A stretch of 5,705 nt of DNA from an uncultured Clostridia bacterium. Lineage in GTDB: Bacteria > Bacillota > Clostridia > Christensenellales > Pumilibacteraceae. The notes under the pieces were generated by a model. The model was not told the DNA's origin, searched no databases, and saw only the letters and a list, made by a program, of their open reading frames with translations. Shown piece after piece: positions 1-5,360 of this stretch. Made by a program: the position numbers and the translations under genes. The stretch covers positions 1 through 5,705 of the forward strand of contig CAKQJJ010000106.1 of assembly GCA_934247335.1 (NCBI GenBank), in the 5' to 3' direction. Within the stretch, counting starts at the first letter, position 1. The number at the start of each line of letters is the position of its first letter.

Positions 1-1160
1 CGCCCGACCCGACCCTTGCATGCGCAAAAGAGGGTACCGCTCAGATGAAAGCCTTCGAACCCGACTGCATCATCGCGCTCGGCGGCGGCTCGGCAATGGA
101 CGCGGGCAAAATTATGTGGGTTATGTACGAACATCCCGAAGTAGACTTCCTCGATATGGCGATGCGCTTCATGGATATCAGAAAGAGAATTTACACCTTC
201 CCAAAGATGGGCGAAAAGGCATACTTCATCGCTATCCCCACTTCCGCGGGTACGGGTTCCGAAGTTACGCCGTTCGCGGTTATAACCGACGAGTCCACGG
301 GCGTTAAATATCCTCTTGCGGACTATGAGCTTCTTCCGAAGATGGCTATCATCGACGCGGATTATCATATGAGCGCGCCGAGAGGTCTTACCGCCGCTTC
401 GGGTATCGACGCGGTATCTCACGCACTCGAAGCTTACGCTTCCGTCATGGCGACCGAGTTTACCGACGGACTTGCAATCAAAGCTTTGCAGATTATATTC
501 GAATATCTTCCCCGCGCTTACGACAACGGTCAGAATGACGTTGAAGCGCGCGAAAAGATGGCTAACGCGGCGACTATGGCAGGTATGGCGTTCGCAAACG
601 CATTCCTCGGAGTTTGCCACTCGATGGCGCACAAGCTCGGCGCATTCCACCACATTCCTCACGGAATCGCGAACGCTCTCATGCTCGACGAGGTTTTAAG
701 ATTCAACGCGGCTGAAGTTCCCGCGAAGATGGGTACGTTCCCGCAGTATGCTTACCCGCATACTCTTGCAAGATACGCGGAAGTTGCGGACGCGCTCAAG
801 CTCGGCGGCAAAACAAACGAAGAAAAGCTTGAAAATCTCATAAAAGCCATCGACGAACTTAAACAGAAAGTCGGCATTAAGCCAACGATCAAAGATTATG
901 TTCCCGATGAGGCGGACTTCCTCGCTCGTCTCGACAACATGGTCGAACAGGCGTTCGACGATCAATGCACGGGCGCAAATCCGCGTTATCCGCTTATGAG
1001 CGAAATAAAACAGATGTACTTAAACGCATACTACGGTAAAACGTTCGTCGAAAAAGATATGCCGTCGAATGAAGAAAAACGCGACGACGAACACGATTTC
1101 AAGCAAGCCTATCGCCGCGAAAAAAACGGGATAAAACGGGTTAACGAGGAGGAAAACTAA
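1..1160 (+). CDS. adhE: Bifunctional aldehyde-alcohol dehydrogenase AdhE, C-terminal alcohol dehydrogenase part (5' truncated)
   Basis: AdhE makes ethanol from acetyl-CoA by way of acetaldehyde, oxidising two NADH. This part is the Fe(II)-dependent alcohol dehydrogenase domain. The reading frame is open from base 3, upstream of the first ATG at base 45, and already reads as AdhE (PDPTL, then KAFEPD), so the true start is off-window. About 385 residues are visible of the roughly 870-900 usual for the family. The nucleotide-binding GGGS is at bases 81-92. The four iron ligands expected from the family are present: Asp at 408-410, His at 420-422, His at 618-620 and the His of IPHG at 660-662. 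AdhE-type signatures FMDIRKRIY and DDQCTGANPRYPL separate it from short stand-alone alcohol dehydrogenases. The protein ends in a charged Lys/Glu/Asp-rich tail of about 38 residues. That the N-terminal aldehyde dehydrogenase half lies upstream is inferred from this similarity. Confidence 0.95.
   Translation, partial: PDPTLACAKEGTAQMKAFEPDCIIALGGGSAMDAGKIMWVMYEHPEVDFLDMAMRFMDIRKRIYTFPKMGEKAYFIAIPTSAGTGSEVTPFAVITDESTGVKYPLADYELLPKMAIIDADYHMSAPRGLTAASGIDAVSHALEAYASVMATEFTDGLAIKALQIIFEYLPRAYDNGQNDVEAREKMANAATMAGMAFANAFLGVCHSMAHKLGAFHHIPHGIANALMLDEVLRFNAAEVPAKMGTFPQYAYPHTLARYAEVADALKLGGKTNEEKLENLIKAIDELKQKVGIKPTIKDYVPDEADFLARLDNMVEQAFDDQCTGANPRYPLMSEIKQMYLNAYYGKTFVEKDMPSNEEKRDDEHDFKQAYRREKNGIKRVNEEEN
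1146..1152 (+). promoter_or_regulatory. Ribosome binding site for the APH-fold kinase
   Basis: GAGGAGG lies inside the last codons of adhE, 7 bases before the ATG at 1160, whose A is the last base of the adhE stop codon. It fixes the kinase start and suggests translation coupled to, or reinitiating after, adhE. Confidence 0.8.
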
Positions 1161-1909
1161 TGGATTTCGACAAAATCATAGCGGTGCGCACCAATAAAAC
1201 GGTGTACCGCAACGGGGACGACTGCATAAAGGTTTTCGGCAGCGGCTTCCGTAAAAGCGATATACTCAACGAAGCGCTCAATCAGGCGCGCGTGGAAGAA
1301 ACGGGGCTGTGCATTCCGCACATAAAAGCGGTTACCGTTTACGACGGAAAATGGGCAATCGTCACCGACTTTATCAAAGGTAAGACGCTGGCGGAGCTTA
1401 TGAAAGAGCATCCCGAAAAAAAGAGCGAATATCTCGAACTGCTGGTGGACGTTCAGCGCGATATTCATTCCCGCACCTGTCCGCTTCTCACCAAGCTTAA
1501 GGACAAAATGAACAGAAAAATTTCGCTCACCGATCTCGACGCCACAACGAGATACGATCTGCACACCCGCCTCGAAAGTATGCCCAAGCACTCAAAACTG
1601 TGCCACGGCGACTTCAATCCGTCCAACGTTATCATAGGCGACGACGGAAAGGCGTACGTCATCGACTGGTCGCACGCAACCATAGGCAACGCTTCGGCGG
1701 ACGCGGCGAGAACGTATCTGCTGTTCTGGCTGGGCGGCGACATAGAGGGAGCAAACGAATATCTCGATTTGTTCTGCAAAAAGAGCGGAATAGAAAAAAG
1801 TTACGTTCAGCGCTGGATGCCGATAGTAGCGGCTTCTCAGTCGGTGAAGGGAAAGGCGGCGGAACGCGAGTTCCTGCTGTCGTGGGTAAACGTAGTCGAT
1901 TACGAGTAA
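1160..1909 (+). CDS. Aminoglycoside phosphotransferase/choline kinase-fold small-molecule kinase, substrate unknown
   Basis: A 249-residue cytoplasmic protein with the APH kinase fold. Visible motifs in order: a short N-lobe with the likely ATP-binding Lys24 in DDCIKVF; a likely helix-C Glu (Glu38 or Glu46) in NEALNQARVEE; a hinge-like stretch AIVTDFIKGKTLAEL; the catalytic loop CHGDFNPSN (residues 148-156, Asp151 as catalytic base, Asn156 as metal ligand); and the metal-binding Asp169 in VIDWSHA, followed by GNASADAARTYLL. The last pattern is typical of a clostridial/Fibrobacter APH-like paralogous family (as I recall, TIGR02172), whose substrates are not established. No signal peptide or membrane segment is seen. 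The start is set by TAATG overlap with adhE and a strong RBS. The family includes antibiotic kinases, but nothing here points to resistance. Co-transcription with adhE is likely; a functional link to alcohol metabolism is only inferred. Confidence 0.85.
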   Translation: MDFDKIIAVRTNKTVYRNGDDCIKVFGSGFRKSDILNEALNQARVEETGLCIPHIKAVTVYDGKWAIVTDFIKGKTLAELMKEHPEKKSEYLELLVDVQRDIHSRTCPLLTKLKDKMNRKISLTDLDATTRYDLHTRLESMPKHSKLCHGDFNPSNVIIGDDGKAYVIDWSHATIGNASADAARTYLLFWLGGDIEGANEYLDLFCKKSGIEKSYVQRWMPIVAASQSVKGKAAEREFLLSWVNVVDYE

Positions 1910-1928
1910 ATCTCGTCGATCATATATT
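1900..1928 (+). promoter_or_regulatory. Weak candidate sigma-A promoter ahead of the ferredoxin-hydrogenase genes
   Basis: The gap at 1910-1967 is the only place in the window where a new transcript could easily start. TATATT at 1923-1928 matches a -10 box in five of six bases. The best -35 at 17-base spacing is TTACGA (1900-1905), a poor match that overlaps the kinase stop codon. A start near 1935 would leave a leader of about 33 bases containing the RBS. No TTGTTAA-type Rex operator and no clear terminator is seen here, so read-through from adhE is equally possible. Confidence 0.25.
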
Positions 1929-1967
1929 CAATAGACAAATTTTTTTACATCAAGGAGAGTTTATATT

Positions 1968-2210
1968 ATGTTAAAAGTCACTGTTTGTATCGGTAGTTCT
2001 TGCCACATCAAGGGTTCGCGCCAGGTAGTAGGCGAACTTCAGGACCTCATCGAAAAGAACAATCTTCAGGGCAAAGTCGAACTTGCCGGCACCTTCTGCA
2101 TGGGCAGATGCCAGGAAGGCGTTTGCGTTACCGTAGGCGACGAGTTTTTCTCGGTAAGCCCCGAAACCACCGAAAAGTTCTTCACCGAGAACGTTTTACC
2201 GAGGGTTTAA
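1968..2210 (+). CDS. Thioredoxin-like [2Fe-2S] ferredoxin, first of a tandem pair
   Basis: An 80-residue cytoplasmic electron carrier with the thioredoxin-like [2Fe-2S] fold of the NuoE/HydC C-terminal module. The cluster cysteines are probably Cys7 and Cys12 (VCIGSSCHIKGS) and Cys44 and Cys48 (TFCMGRC); a fifth, Cys53, follows in EGVCVTV. The helical N-terminal half of true NuoE (about 160 residues) is missing, so this is a stand-alone carrier or accessory subunit, not complete NuoE. The start is supported by AAGGAG at 1952-1957, 10 bases before the ATG. The stop is 3 bases before its paralogue, and hydS follows. Such small proteins are common beside clostridial [FeFe]-hydrogenases, where they are thought to shuttle electrons; the actual partner here is inferred from position only. 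Confidence 0.88.
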   Translation: MLKVTVCIGSSCHIKGSRQVVGELQDLIEKNNLQGKVELAGTFCMGRCQEGVCVTVGDEFFSVSPETTEKFFTENVLPRV

Positions 2211-2213
2211 GGC

Positions 2214-2483
2214 ATGATCGTCGTCAAGGTTTGCGTGGGAAGTTCCTGCTTTCTGAAAGGTTCGTCCGATATAGTGCAGATGCTTGAGAATAAAGTAAGC
2301 GAAGCTAAACTGGAAGACGAAGTGGTTCTCGTGGGCAGCTTCTGCGCGGGTAAATGCAACCGCGTGGGCGTTACCATAACGGTGGACGACGACGTTTATA
2401 CAGGTATCACGAAGGAAAACTTCTCGCAGTTCTGGAACGAAAAAATATTGCCGCGCGTGACGTCCTCGGGCGAAAACGCGTAA
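2214..2483 (+). CDS. Thioredoxin-like [2Fe-2S] ferredoxin, second of a tandem pair
   Basis: An 89-residue paralogue of the preceding protein. The four likely cluster cysteines are at exactly the same positions: Cys7 and Cys12 (VCVGSSCFLKGS) and Cys44 and Cys48 (SFCAGKC). Both proteins also share an LPRV ending block; here it is followed by a seven-residue polar tail (TSSGENA). It lacks the fifth cysteine (Cys53) of the first copy and has an acidic VDDDV turn instead. A GAGGG at 2201-2205, inside the end of the upstream gene, precedes the ATG by 8 bases, so the two are probably translated together. The likely role is electron transfer with the neighbouring [FeFe]-hydrogenases. The pair looks like an old duplication with some specialisation; whether the two proteins form a heterodimer cannot be read from sequence. 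Confidence 0.87.
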   Translation: MIVVKVCVGSSCFLKGSSDIVQMLENKVSEAKLEDEVVLVGSFCAGKCNRVGVTITVDDDVYTGITKENFSQFWNEKILPRVTSSGENA

Positions 2484-2510
2484 AAAAAAGATGACGGAGC
2501 GTGAAAACAA

Positions 2511-4184
2511 ATGTCAAGTTGTCTTACATTAAAAAAATCCAACTGTAAAAACTGTTATAAATGCATTCGCCATTGCCCGGTTAAATCCATCCGATTTTCG
2601 GGCAACCAGGCCCATATAATAGGCAACGAATGTATTCTTTGCGGACAGTGCTTCGTCGTGTGTCCGCAAAACGCCAAGGAGATTTCGTCCGAAACCGAAA
2701 AGGTACGCGTACTCATTCAGTCGGGCGCTCCGGTGGTGGTCAGTCTTGCTCCGTCGTTCGTCGCAAACTACGACGGCGTGGGCATAAACGCCATGAAAAA
2801 AGCGCTTAAAAAGCTGGGCTTCTACGACGTGGAAGAAACGGCGATAGGCGCGTCGATAGTCAAAACCGAATACGAAAAAATGCTGGCTGCCGAAGATCGC
2901 GACGTCATAATTTCGTCGTGCTGTCATTCGGTAAATTTGCTTATTCAGAAGTATTTCCCCAAAGAACTGCCGTATCTTGCGCACATAATGTCGCCCATGC
3001 AGGCGCACGCAGCGGACATTAAAAAGCGCATGCCGCAGGCAAAAGTGGTGTTCGTGGGTCCGTGCGTCGCAAAAAAGGACGAGGCGGAGTACTACGAAGG
3101 ACTGGTTGACGGCGTTCTGACGTACGAAGATCTTGCCAAGTGGATGGAAGCCGAAAACGTAACGCTCGAGCGCGAAACCGACAGCGACGAGTACAGCCGC
3201 GCGAGATTTTTCCCCACCACGGGCGGAATACTCAAAACCATGGCAAAGGTGTCCGATTATACCTACATGGCAATCGACGGCGTGGAAAACTGCATAGCCG
3301 CGCTCAAAGATATCGAAAGCGGTTCGGTTCATAAGTGCTTTATCGAAATGTCCGCGTGCGTGGGCAGTTGCGTAGGCGGACCTGTAATGGAAAAATATCA
3401 CCGCTCGCCCATAAAGGATTACGCGGCGGTAGCCAAGTATGCGGGCGACAAAGACTTTAAGGTTGAACAGCCCGACAGCCTGTCGCTTCACAAAACCTTT
3501 ACCGTAATCGAGAAAAAGCTTTCTACGCCTTCCGAGTACGAGATACAGGAAATTTTAAGAAAAATGGGCAAAACCCGCCCCGAAGACATGTTAAACTGCG
3601 GATCGTGCGGTTACGACACTTGCCGCGAAAAGGCGATAGCCATTTTCCAGGGCAAAGCCGAAATAAACATGTGCCTGCCCTATCTCGAACAGAAAGCCGA
3701 AAGCTTTTCCGACTGCATCGTAAACAATACGCCCAACGGTCTTATCGTGCTTAACGAAAAGCTCGAAGTTCAGCAGATAAACGACGCCGCGCGCAAAATC
3801 ATGAATATTCGTTCGGCTTCGGACGTTCTGGGCGAAGAAGCGGTTCGTATTCTCGACACCGAAATATTCATGCGCGTTCTGCGTACCGGAAGAAGCGTTC
3901 GCGACGAGCGCACCTATCTTGCCGAGTACAAAAAATACGTCGAGCAGACCGTCGTGTACGACAACACCTATCATTTGCTGGTGTGCATCATGCGCGACAT
4001 TACCGACGAGGAAAACGAGCGCGAAAAGAAAGAAAACATTTCCCGCCAGACCGTGGAAGTTGCCGACAGAGTGGTTGACAAGCAGATGCGAATAGTTCAG
4101 GAAATCGCGTCGCTTCTCGGCGAAACGGCAGCCGAAACCAAGATTGCTCTCACCAAATTGAAGGAGTCCATTTCCGATGAATGA
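2511..4184 (+). CDS. hydS: Putative sensory [FeFe]-hydrogenase with PAS domain (HydS, group C type)
   Basis: A 557-residue cytoplasmic protein predicted to sense H2 or redox state. Domains in order: two [4Fe-4S] ferredoxin motifs (Cys12/15/18/22 and Cys41/44/47/51); an H-cluster domain (about 75-330); an extra four-cysteine Fe-S module (Cys363/366/371/388, CGSCGYDTC and MCLP); a PAS domain (about 399-500); and a charged helical tail (about 500-557). H-cluster motifs are present but altered. L1 is SSCCHS (Cys137, Cys138) instead of TSCCPxW; L2 is GPCVAKKDE (Cys185, Lys188, Glu191) instead of MPCxxKxxE; L3 is EMSACVGSC (Glu279, Cys283, Cys287), with Ser281 where catalytic enzymes have Met. All four cluster cysteines remain. 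This architecture and these Met losses fit the sensory group C, not the fast catalytic group A. The ATG at 2511 has only a weak RBS (CGGAG, 2495-2499), but no better in-frame start is seen. It overlaps the phosphatase gene by 8 bases, as expected of the phosphatase-linked subgroup (C3, as I recall). Confidence 0.92.
   Translation: MSSCLTLKKSNCKNCYKCIRHCPVKSIRFSGNQAHIIGNECILCGQCFVVCPQNAKEISSETEKVRVLIQSGAPVVVSLAPSFVANYDGVGINAMKKALKKLGFYDVEETAIGASIVKTEYEKMLAAEDRDVIISSCCHSVNLLIQKYFPKELPYLAHIMSPMQAHAADIKKRMPQAKVVFVGPCVAKKDEAEYYEGLVDGVLTYEDLAKWMEAENVTLERETDSDEYSRARFFPTTGGILKTMAKVSDYTYMAIDGVENCIAALKDIESGSVHKCFIEMSACVGSCVGGPVMEKYHRSPIKDYAAVAKYAGDKDFKVEQPDSLSLHKTFTVIEKKLSTPSEYEIQEILRKMGKTRPEDMLNCGSCGYDTCREKAIAIFQGKAEINMCLPYLEQKAESFSDCIVNNTPNGLIVLNEKLEVQQINDAARKIMNIRSASDVLGEEAVRILDTEIFMRVLRTGRSVRDERTYLAEYKKYVEQTVVYDNTYHLLVCIMRDITDEENEREKKENISRQTVEVADRVVDKQMRIVQEIASLLGETAAETKIALTKLKESISDE
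4161..4166 (+). promoter_or_regulatory. Ribosome binding site for the phosphatase, inside hydS
   Basis: AAGGAG within the last codons of hydS lies 10 bases before the ATG at 4177. It supports that start over the out-of-frame ATG at 4181, and with the 8-base gene overlap implies coupled, near-stoichiometric synthesis of sensor and phosphatase. Confidence 0.8.
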
Positions 4185-5349
4185 TCTTTGCGTAGACATC
4201 GGCTGGAAAAGCATAAATCACTACGGCGAACAGCTTTGCGGCGATCACGTGGATATCGTGGAAAACGGCGACAATTCGCAGGTTATCGTGCTTGCGGACG
4301 GCTTGGGAAGCGGCGTAAAAGCCAGTATTCTTTCCACGCTTACCAGTAAAATCATTTCCACCATGATGGCGGAAGGACTGTCCATAGAGGATTGCGTGGA
4401 AACCATAATGGCAACGCTGCCCGTCTGTTCGGTGCGCGGCGTGGCGTATTCGACGTTTACGATTATTCATATAGCCGACAATCGCGAAGCCGAGATAATC
4501 GAGTACGACAATCCGCAGGTAATCGTGATAAGAAACGGCGAGGAATACCCCGTTCGTCGGCTTGAAATGAACATTTCCGGCAAAAAAGTGTACCGCTCGT
4601 CGGTGGCGCTTTCGGACGGCGACTTCTTTATCGCCATGAGCGACGGTTGCCCGCACGCCGGACTGGGAATAAAATACAATTTCGGCTGGAAACGCGAGGA
4701 TATCGTGTCGTTCATGATCGAGCACGTGTATTCCGGCTATACTGCAAAAACGCTTTCGCACATTCTCATCGACGAAGTGGAAAAGCTGTATTGCGGAAAA
4801 CCGGGCGACGACGCAACCGCGTGCGTGCTTAAAGTGCGCCGGCGCGAGCCGATGAACATTCTGTTCGGACCGCCTTCCAACCGTGACGACGCCAACAGAA
4901 TGATGTCGCTGTTCTTCTCCAAAGAGGGCAAGCATATCGTATGCGGCGGAACAACTTCTTCGATAGCGGCGAAATATCTCGGAAAACCGATTAAAACCAA
5001 TTTAAGCTTTGAAAAAAGCGACGTTCCGCCTATTGCCGAAATAGAGGGCGTGGACCTGGTTACCGAAGGTGTTATCACGGTTAACAAAGTGGTTGAGTAC
5101 GCGAAAGACGCGCTCGGCGACAACAAATTATACGAAAAGTGGAGCGTAGGTCGCGACGGAGCGTCGCTTATATGCCGACTGTTGTTCGAGGAAGCCACCG
5201 ATATCAATTTCTACGTCGGAAAGGCAATCAACCCCGCGCATCAGAACCCGGATCTGCCGATAAATTTCAACATTAAAATGAACCTTGTGGAGGAGCTGTC
5301 CAAGTGCCTCAGACAAATGGGCAAGCGAATCAAGGTAAGCTATTTTTAA
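4177..5349 (+). CDS. SpoIIE/PP2C-family serine/threonine protein phosphatase with an uncharacterised C-terminal domain
   Basis: A 390-residue soluble protein, predicted to remove phosphate from Ser/Thr of a partner protein using Mn2+/Mg2+. The N-terminal phosphatase domain covers about 1-222. Its metal-binding motifs are intact: GDH (Asp23), LADGLGSG (Asp41, Gly42), MSDG (Asp156, Gly157) and GDDAT (Asp211, Asp212). The C-terminal part (about 225-390) matches no domain I recognise; it contains CGGTTS (256-261) and GVDLVTEGVIT (starting at 291). No membrane segment or N-terminal sensor domain is present, unlike SpoIIE or RsbU, so the sensory input probably comes from the overlapping upstream HydS. 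SpoIIE-family enzymes usually dephosphorylate STAS-domain anti-anti-sigma factors, but no STAS protein or RsbW-type kinase is encoded here, so the substrate is unknown. The next gene, a group B [FeFe]-hydrogenase, begins 11 bases after its stop. Confidence 0.9.
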   Translation: MNDLCVDIGWKSINHYGEQLCGDHVDIVENGDNSQVIVLADGLGSGVKASILSTLTSKIISTMMAEGLSIEDCVETIMATLPVCSVRGVAYSTFTIIHIADNREAEIIEYDNPQVIVIRNGEEYPVRRLEMNISGKKVYRSSVALSDGDFFIAMSDGCPHAGLGIKYNFGWKREDIVSFMIEHVYSGYTAKTLSHILIDEVEKLYCGKPGDDATACVLKVRRREPMNILFGPPSNRDDANRMMSLFFSKEGKHIVCGGTTSSIAAKYLGKPIKTNLSFEKSDVPPIAEIEGVDLVTEGVITVNKVVEYAKDALGDNKLYEKWSVGRDGASLICRLLFEEATDINFYVGKAINPAHQNPDLPINFNIKMNLVEELSKCLRQMGKRIKVSYF

Positions 5350-5352
5350 GGA
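5348..5352 (+). promoter_or_regulatory. Ribosome binding site for the group B hydrogenase, overlapping the phosphatase stop
   Basis: AAGGA shares its first two bases with the TAA stop of the phosphatase gene and sits 8 bases before the ATG at 5361, fixing that start. Nothing in the 11-base gap could be a promoter or terminator, so the two genes are almost certainly on one transcript. Confidence 0.7.
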
Positions 5353-5360
5353 CTACTATT

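Noticed and set aside
1160..1909. Reading the APH-fold gene as an antibiotic resistance gene.
   Set aside because: The motifs show only the general kinase fold; the sequence resembles a broad clostridial paralogous family and sits in a metabolic operon without mobile-element signs.
1902..1916. A small inverted repeat (ACGAG-TAAAT-CTCGT) after the kinase gene, with a seven-T run at 1940-1946, considered as a terminator.
   Set aside because: The stem is only 5 base pairs and the T run begins more than 20 bases after it, so it does not form a normal intrinsic terminator.
2476..2481. The palindrome ACGCGT followed by an A run, between the second ferredoxin and hydS.
   Set aside because: Six bases is within chance expectation, and the 27-base gap has no stem long enough for a terminator or a recognisable operator.
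1968..2483. Calling the two small ferredoxins NuoE or HydC subunits of an NADH-linked hydrogenase.
   Set aside because: Each is only 80-89 residues and lacks the N-terminal helical half of NuoE, and no NuoF/HydB flavoprotein gene is in the window.
2529..3491. A 320-codon open frame on the minus strand inside hydS.
   Set aside because: It lies wholly opposite a gene with unmistakable Fe-S and H-cluster motifs. Its translation is rich in His, Arg, Phe and Val, as expected of an antisense shadow, and shows no recognisable domain.
4150..4935. A 261-codon open frame on the minus strand opposite the phosphatase gene.
   Set aside because: The plus strand encodes an intact PP2C motif set; the minus-strand product has shadow-like composition and no motifs.
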